A stretch of 64,000 nucleotides of DNA, taken from positions 558,001 through 622,000 of the forward strand of contig NZ_CZRP01000012.1 in the NCBI RefSeq assembly GCF_001458115.1, in the 5' to 3' direction. Position 1 is the first letter of the stretch; every line of letters begins with the position of its first letter. This DNA is from Gracilibacillus massiliensis. Lineage in GTDB: Bacteria; Bacillota; Bacilli; Bacillales; Amphibacillaceae. Under the pieces are notes generated by a model. The model did not search any database. It saw nothing but the letters and a program-made list of their open reading frames with translations, and had not been told where the DNA came from. Shown piece after piece: positions 63,615 through 64,000 of this stretch. Made by a program: the position numbers and the translations under genes.

Positions 63615-64000
63615 AAACTGCGAAGTAACTGTACTGCTCACTTTGAAAATGTGATGAGTGGAACGCAACAGCTCCGTCCATTTACTTCGCTTTCTGCGGG
63701 CGTCACCTCAGCCTCCTCAGAAAAGCAAAGAGCGCTTTTCCTGCGGGGTCTTCGGAAGACGCTGATCCCGCAAGAGTCTACGTAAATAAACTACGCTTTA
63801 GTAAGAGTTCTACACCTAAAGTAACAGCTGCAATATGGATATCAAAGCTTATTACATCGTATTTGAACAGAATTCTACTCAAAGCGGAGGAAAAATGCGA
63901 CACTCCTAGGGGAACAGCACGAGCTGAAGATCCACTTTGGGAAGTGGGCTTCTTCCCAAAGTTAGCTGAGGCCGTGCCCCCGGAAAGGGAGTGTTTTTCC
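63615..64000. repeat. Nested-palindrome composite element 7 (C+B type, cut by window end)
   Basis: The left end AAACTGCGAAGTAA (63615-63628) is identical to the end of element 1. Unit C (about 63660-63795) has arms GCTCCGTCCATTTAC and GTAAATAAACTACG with inner AAAAGCAAAG/GCGCTTTT, and is the uninterrupted form of the unit in element 1. Unit B starts near 63883 with the core GAAGATCCACTTT at 63926-63938; its right end and the closing inverted repeat lie beyond the window. Confidence 0.82.

Noticed and set aside
124-64000. CRISPR array or clustered short repeats
   Set aside because: The repeats are long inverted units dispersed between operons, with no regular direct repeats, spacers or cas genes.

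Overview
The window is a chromosomal segment of a low-GC, endospore-forming member of the Bacillaceae. Gene order follows the Bacillus subtilis scpA-to-panD region closely. Protein divergence and the very AT-rich intergenic DNA suggest a halotolerant relative (Oceanobacillus, Virgibacillus or Gracilibacillus type); this is an inference from gene order and sequence character, not a database match. No transposase, prophage, rRNA, tRNA or CRISPR array was seen.

Layout. 1-920: terminator of an upstream gene, a ~0.5 kb nested-palindrome repeat and a 27-residue YjcZ-type protein on the minus strand. 921-9726: scpA-scpB, dacB-spmA-spmB, rluB, and resA-resB-resC-resD (cytochrome c maturation and redox regulation). 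9743-10873: a cobalamin riboswitch, a DUF4430 lipoprotein and an ECF-transporter S subunit, where resE would be expected. 11064-17002: sigX-rsiX, fer, ypbB-recS-ypbD-ypbE. 17684-23005: cotJABC on the minus strand, a glutamate dehydrogenase homolog that has lost catalytic lysines, ypdA, ansA and prsW. 23247-28782: sleB-ypeB, the PilZ protein ypfA, cmk, plsC and rpsA. 29475-37595: yphA, a YIEGIA protein with its small partner, der, gpsA, a SpoVIF-type protein, a DUF2768 protein, yphF and spoIVA. 37947-48349: hbs, then menaquinone genes (hepS, menG, hepT), ndk, cheR and the aromatic genes aroC, aroB, aroH, hisC, tyrA, aroA, without the trp genes found inside this cluster in B. subtilis. 49025-55892: ypiA, ypiB, ypiF, qcrABC, ypjA, ypjB and a YugP-type protease. 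56582-63554: mazG-like, dapB, mgsA, bshA, cca, birA, panB, panC, panD.

How the genes fit together. Respiratory genes recur: ResABC mature cytochromes c, QcrABC uses menaquinone whose side chain and methylation come from HepS/HepT/MenG, and ResD is the redox regulator. Sporulation genes are scattered through the window (spmA, spmB, dacB, cotJABC, sleB/ypeB, spoIVA, spoVIF-like, ypjB, yphF). Bacillithiol genes bshA and ypdA are both present.

The most unusual content is intergenic. Seven large elements (about 0.45-0.66 kb; one is cut by the window end) lie between transcription units. Each is built from long imperfect hairpins sharing a 13-bp core (ten exact copies of GAAGATCCACTTT found, both orientations) and is bounded by terminal inverted repeats that match within an element but differ between elements. 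One copy carries a 161-bp insertion with 15-bp inverted ends and a 9-bp target duplication. Two copies from different subfamilies share a ~51-bp embedded segment.
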